Of a DNA stretch of 9,255 nucleotides, positions 6,246 to 9,255 are shown piece by piece (within the stretch, counting starts at the first letter, position 1; the number at the start of each line of letters is the position of its first letter). Both the position numbers and the translations under genes were made by a program. This DNA is from Acidimicrobiia bacterium (GTDB lineage: Bacteria > Actinomycetota > Acidimicrobiia > Spongiisociales > ZC4RG35), in the NCBI GenBank assembly GCA_003230435.1, contig QIDW01000190.1:1-9255 (forward strand), in the 5' to 3' direction. The notes under the pieces were generated by a model. It was not told where the DNA came from and did not search any database. It was given only the letters and a program-made list of their open reading frames with translations.

Positions 6246-7904
6246 CTACTCGGCACCAGCCGTGCCGGCCACCGCCGCTCCAACGACTGCCACCTCGGAC
6301 GCGGCACATTCCTCGTAGGCCTTCTTCGCGGCCTCGGCCGCAGCGCAGGTCTCACCAACCTTCTCTTGGGCTTCGGCTGCCTTATCGCAGGCCTCGTCGC
6401 GGGCTTGTCCAGCGGCTTCGGTGCGGGCTTCGATGTCGTCGAGAAGGCCCTTGAAAGCCTCGTGTTTCTTCCGCATCTCACCTCGAAACTCGGGCGTGTC
6501 CATCTCTTGCCACATGACCTCCACGTGCGTTGCCGAGAGCCGCCCCGCCTTGTAGTCCTCCCAGATCTCTCCAAGGGCCACCTTGCGCATATGCACGTCG
6601 CGGGCAGTGAGCCGGTTGCCCTTGTCGTCCTCGATCCACCCGCCGTCCTCGGTGCTCCAGCACGCCGGTGGCCAGGCTTGACACACTTCTTTGCGCTCGT
6701 CATCGAGGTCTTCGAGATAGAGGTCGGCTTCCTCACAGTCTTCGGCGGCATCGTTGGCATAAGTCTGCGCGTCATCGCAAGCCTTTTGGGCCGTTTGCCA
6801 GGCCTCGAGAAGCTCCTTGCACGGGTCGCCTTTCACGACGAACCACCAGTAGCCCAGAATGGCCAGACCCAGCCCACCTGCCAGGGCAAACCACCACGGG
6901 AAGCCTCCGTCTTCGACGAGGCCCGGTTCCTTTGTGGTGTCGGTTGCCTCGGGCTCTTCGGCCACCGCCACCTCGGTTGTGGTCGTTGTCGCGATGGTGG
7001 TGGCTGTCGTGGCGACCACAGCCTGTTCCAAGATGACAAGTGTCCCGAGATCCTCGAACGTCACCTCGATGAGACCGGTCTGATCAGCGCCTGTGTTCTC
7101 GGCGTTGAAGCTGAGGCCCTCCTCATAACAGAACGAGTAGAAGTTGACTCCGGCCAGTTCGCCTATCTGATTGCGGGGGACAGTTATCCCGACGTAGTTG
7201 GGTGTGATGAAGGAGCGGACGTCGGTCTCGAAATTGAACTCGAACCCCCCGGTCTCCGAGTCCAGTTCGAGGGCGAACGTTGACGAGAGCCCCTGACCCT
7301 CGGGGTTTATCCCCAATCCAAACGCGATATTGGCGCCACCGGCAGGGTCGTCAGGAACGTCGGGGTGGTTGACAAACGTGGGACCCCGGGACAGGTCGTG
7401 GATCCAAACGACGTATTCGCATCTGCCTTTGACTTCGACCGGGGGAGTGGCTGCCAGCATGAACCCGAAGAGGAGTGCCCCGTCATCGTATTGGCTGCCG
7501 TCGTGGACTTCGTCCCCCGTGAACGTCTGGAAGGGTTCGTGGTTGGGTGGTTCGACCTCGAAGGGACCGGTGGGAGCCCAGATGGAATTCTGGTCAGTGG
7601 GCGTGAAAAGGTCGATTGGCCCTGCGTCGAAGTTGAGGACCGACGTGTCAACGATGTCGAGGTGGTCCGGAGTGAATCCTGGCGTCTGACGAGTGGGGTG
7701 AAAGAAGTCCCCGACCGGGTCTGAAACGGTGCTCTTCCCGGGCGTTGGCTGCTTGCTGAACCGGGATGCGAACTCTTGGCCCTCAGGCGTGGTGAGGGCA
7801 TCGATGATCACATCGATCGGATTCACCTGCTCCTGGGCAACGACCGGTGCTGCCACGAGGGCGCTGGCGAGCACGGTGAGGGTGACGGCCGACACACGCC
7901 GCAT
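6246..7904 (-). CDS. Secreted-ectodomain membrane protein with Thr linker and cysteine-laddered coiled-coil tail
   Basis: Protein of 552 residues, not assignable to a family I know. A clear signal peptide (1-23, ending VVAQ) leads to an ectodomain of about 25-295, beta-rich in appearance, with two cysteines (162, 259) that may pair. A Val-Thr-rich linker covers about 297-325. A Trp-flanked TM (about 337-357) is followed by Lys-Gly-Asp and a charged, Ala-rich, helical C-terminal region (360-535), predicted cytoplasmic if the signal peptide is cleaved. That tail has eight cysteines: 362, 376, 390, 408, 415, 506, 520 and 533, many about 14 residues (two heptads) apart. A non-helical insert near 409-432 (WPPACWSTEDGGW) splits the two helical halves, which could fold back as a hairpin. 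A strong GGAGG lies 7 nt before ATG 7904. It follows the desaturase on the same strand after 79 nt containing a large hairpin. Function unknown. Confidence 0.82.
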   Translation of the reverse strand: MRRVSAVTLTVLASALVAAPVVAQEQVNPIDVIIDALTTPEGQEFASRFSKQPTPGKSTVSDPVGDFFHPTRQTPGFTPDHLDIVDTSVLNFDAGPIDLFTPTDQNSIWAPTGPFEVEPPNHEPFQTFTGDEVHDGSQYDDGALLFGFMLAATPPVEVKGRCEYVVWIHDLSRGPTFVNHPDVPDDPAGGANIAFGLGINPEGQGLSSTFALELDSETGGFEFNFETDVRSFITPNYVGITVPRNQIGELAGVNFYSFCYEEGLSFNAENTGADQTGLIEVTFEDLGTLVILEQAVVATTATTIATTTTTEVAVAEEPEATDTTKEPGLVEDGGFPWWFALAGGLGLAILGYWWFVVKGDPCKELLEAWQTAQKACDDAQTYANDAAEDCEEADLYLEDLDDERKEVCQAWPPACWSTEDGGWIEDDKGNRLTARDVHMRKVALGEIWEDYKAGRLSATHVEVMWQEMDTPEFRGEMRKKHEAFKGLLDDIEARTEAAGQARDEACDKAAEAQEKVGETCAAAEAAKKAYEECAASEVAVVGAAVAGTAGAE

Positions 7905-7930
7905 TCAGATCCTCCGGGTTATAGGCCGCC

Positions 7931-7971
7931 GTGTGCCGAGGCTGGGGGCGGTCTGCCCGGCCTCTGCACAC
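7931..7971 (-). terminator. Long imperfect hairpin between desaturase and the 552-residue membrane protein gene
   Basis: Three stacked stems are visible: GTGTGC (7931-7936) with GCACAC (7966-7971), GAGGC (7938-7942) with GCCTC (7960-7964), and GGGC (7946-7949) with GCCC (7955-7958). They total 15 base pairs with short internal mismatches and a 5-nt loop. On the minus strand it begins 12 nt after the desaturase stop and ends 26 nt before the next ATG. No T-tract follows. It could be a terminator for the desaturase, an attenuator, or an mRNA-stabilising structure. Confidence 0.5.
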
Positions 7972-7983
7972 GCAATGACTGGA

Positions 7984-8886
7984 TCAGGCGGGAGAGAACC
8001 CCATACGCTTCTCGAAGCGCTCGGCCTTTTCCATGATGTCGGCTGGGATGGCCATGATCTTGTCCTGGAACTCGGCTGCCTTGTTGCTGAGACCAGTCAG
8101 GTCGCCAATCTGCCAATCGCGGAGAAGTGGCATAACGACCCGGTCGTGATGGATGCGCAAGTTGTAAACCCCTGCCTTGGCGACGCTGATCGAGCGTCGC
8201 ATGAATCCCGGGATGGCAATGCCAGGCATCTCGAAGTTGGTCAGCATTCGATAGATCCCGCTGAGCACCGCTGAGGGGTTCTCCGAGAGCATTGCCGCCA
8301 TGACACCCTTGTAGAAGATGAAGTGGTGGTTCTCATCGGCGGCGATGTTCTTCATCAACTCGAAAGCAGCCGGGTCGTCGGTGATTTTGCCGGCGTTGCG
8401 GTGGCTGACTCTCGTGGCCAACTCCTGAAGCGAGGTGTACGCGAAGATCTCGGTCGGGTCGTCATAGGTGGGCTCGTAGCCGCGTATCACCGTCGCCATG
8501 CGATCGTCCTCGAGCTCATCGGGGTCACAGTTCCGCGAGGTAAGCAGATACGATCGAATCGCAATAGCGTGCTGGCCCTCCTCAGCCGTCCAAAGATGAT
8601 TCCAGGCAGTAAACGCCGATGTCTTTGGCATGTACTTCTCGATGAGGAGGTGGTAGTAGGGGAGGTTGTCCTCAGTCAATAGGTTGAGGACGAGGCTGGT
8701 TCTTGCGTCCTCCGAGATCGTCGCCTGCGAGACATCCCAGGGCTTGTCACGGAAGCTCTCGCCTCGCTCCCACGGGACAATGTCGTGGAAATACCAGTGT
8801 GTTCTACGTTCCAGGTGCTCTTCGGTTAGCCGGGCAACCACTGGCTCGATGGTCTCGACCAATTCGTATTGTTCGTTCTGGGGCAT
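7984..8886 (-). CDS. Acyl-[acyl-carrier-protein] desaturase, DesA-like (di-iron)
   Basis: Soluble di-iron desaturase of 300 residues that, by family, introduces a double bond into acyl-ACP using O2 and ferredoxin, supplying unsaturated or precursor fatty acids for membrane lipids. It resembles mycobacterial DesA1/DesA2, for example IEPVVARL (13-20), HDIVPW (34-39), LLTEDNLPYYH (69-79) and QELATRVSHRN (154-164). All expected iron ligands appear present: Glu72, Glu103 and His106 in AEEGQH, Glu155 in LQELATR, Glu185 and His188 in ADENHH. The start is set at ATG 8886 because the family alignment begins just after it (MPQNEQYELVETIEPVV) and an AGGA lies about 11 nt upstream. An in-frame ATG at 8988 would overlap the upstream gene by 76 nt and add a non-conserved leader. 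It sits 26 nt behind the winged-helix gene, probably in one transcript. DesA paralogues differ in double-bond position, so no symbol is given. Confidence 0.93.
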   Translation of the reverse strand: MPQNEQYELVETIEPVVARLTEEHLERRTHWYFHDIVPWERGESFRDKPWDVSQATISEDARTSLVLNLLTEDNLPYYHLLIEKYMPKTSAFTAWNHLWTAEEGQHAIAIRSYLLTSRNCDPDELEDDRMATVIRGYEPTYDDPTEIFAYTSLQELATRVSHRNAGKITDDPAAFELMKNIAADENHHFIFYKGVMAAMLSENPSAVLSGIYRMLTNFEMPGIAIPGFMRRSISVAKAGVYNLRIHHDRVVMPLLRDWQIGDLTGLSNKAAEFQDKIMAIPADIMEKAERFEKRMGFSPA

Positions 8887-8912
8887 TCTGGGGAGGATCC
8901 TACCGGGATGCC

Positions 8913-9255
8913 TCAGGATAGAGAGGTCGTCAGCTTCTTGTCGTGAGGCGACCGGAATCGCGGTGTGACACGAATCTCGCCCAGCCATAGTTGTAGCTCT
9001 GCAGCCCTCGTCTGCACCGCATCTGAAGCTTGTTTGCCCACATCCTGGAACAATTCGTACGCGACCTCGCCGCTTTTGCGTTGGGCCCAGCCTCCGACCA
9101 CGCGCCCATCAACCCATATCGTCGGCCCGGCGTTGCCGTTGCGGTCGAATAGCCGAGCTGTCTCGTCGCCGAGGTACCAGTCCCTTTCCTTCCAACCCAT
9201 CGTGGTGGGGTCTAGTGACGGCAGCAGGGCGACCCACGGTCCAGGATGAGTCACA
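8913..9255 (-). CDS. Winged-helix DNA-binding domain protein (HTH_42 / AlkX-YcaQ-like superfamily), C-terminal part
   Basis: Only the last 114 or so codons are inside the window; the frame is open to the right edge, and the GTG at 9254 is an internal Val. The stretches PWVALLPSLDPTTMGWKERD, LFDRNGNAGPTIWVDG and RVVGGWAQR match the C-terminal region of the actinobacterial 'winged helix DNA-binding domain' proteins (Pfam HTH_42, PF06224), relatives of the AlkX/YcaQ DNA glycosylases. The N-terminal winged-helix repeats, and the residues that would tell glycosylase from non-enzyme, lie outside the window. It precedes the desaturase by 26 nt on the same strand; I know of no functional link between the two, so the pairing may simply be co-transcription. 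Confidence 0.85.
   Translation of the reverse strand, partial: VTHPGPWVALLPSLDPTTMGWKERDWYLGDETARLFDRNGNAGPTIWVDGRVVGGWAQRKSGEVAYELFQDVGKQASDAVQTRAAELQLWLGEIRVTPRFRSPHDKKLTTSLS

Noticed and set aside
5849..6775. 308-codon minus-strand open frame covering parts of two envelope genes
   Set aside because: It is Arg/Pro/His-rich, out of frame with two well-supported genes, and crosses their intergenic gap.
6366..7283. 305-codon plus-strand open frame opposite the 552-residue gene
   Set aside because: It is antisense to a gene with a signal peptide, TM and strong ribosome binding site; the length is a GC-rich codon artefact.
8887..8988. N-terminal extension of the desaturase from ATG 8988
   Set aside because: It would overlap the upstream gene by 76 nt, and the DesA family alignment begins at the product of ATG 8886.

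Overview
The window looks like a chromosomal segment from a moderately high-GC actinobacterium, most plausibly of the Acidimicrobiia. The MetH C-terminus is of the actinobacterial type, the acyl-ACP desaturase is DesA-like as in mycobacteria, the winged-helix protein is of a kind common in Actinobacteria, and three envelope proteins carry long Thr-rich linkers typical of Acidimicrobiia. This placement is inference from protein style; the window has no rRNA or other marker gene. I see no phage, IS element, CRISPR array, tRNA or rRNA.

Layout. The left part, on the plus strand, is a methionine / one-carbon block: the 3' part of metH (cut by the window edge) overlaps a divergent methylenetetrahydrofolate reductase-like gene that probably starts at a TTG. 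After a 74-nt gap comes a tight plus-strand group: a membrane sensor histidine kinase, an ATGA-overlapping secreted protein (jelly-roll-like ectodomain, Thr linker, C-terminal membrane anchor), and a MerB-like lyase 26 nt further on. The MerB-like gene meets a minus-strand block in convergent orientation. Read in its own direction from the right edge, that block is a winged-helix protein (5' end outside the window), a DesA-like acyl-ACP desaturase, a 552-residue membrane protein with a cysteine-laddered coiled-coil tail, and a small anchored NTF2-like protein.

Main discovery. The MerB-like gene (4894-5547) is interrupted by one in-frame TGA at 5323-5325. Conventional reading would call a 143-residue protein plus an unannotated remnant. 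The reading frame is open on both sides, and the protein after the TGA continues the family's C-terminal pattern. The TGA falls at or next to the second catalytic cysteine of organomercurial lyase (Cys158/Cys159 region of R831b MerB), while the Cys-x-x-Asp pair (Cys87, Asp90) is intact. Nineteen nucleotides after the TGA begins a GGTC loop closed by a perfect 6-bp stem, which closely resembles the E. coli fdhF SECIS. The simplest reading is a selenocysteine-containing MerB homologue, perhaps an organomercurial or other organometal lyase, co-transcribed with a sensor kinase and a surface protein. No selenium-insertion genes lie in the window, so this must be tested on the whole genome.

How the genes may work together. 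metH and the MTHFR-like gene fit methyl-group supply for methionine. The kinase, surface protein and lyase may form a sense-and-respond unit, but no response regulator is present. The desaturase serves membrane lipid synthesis. The two minus-strand Thr-linker proteins share their architecture with the plus-strand surface protein and look like cell-envelope components of unknown function.
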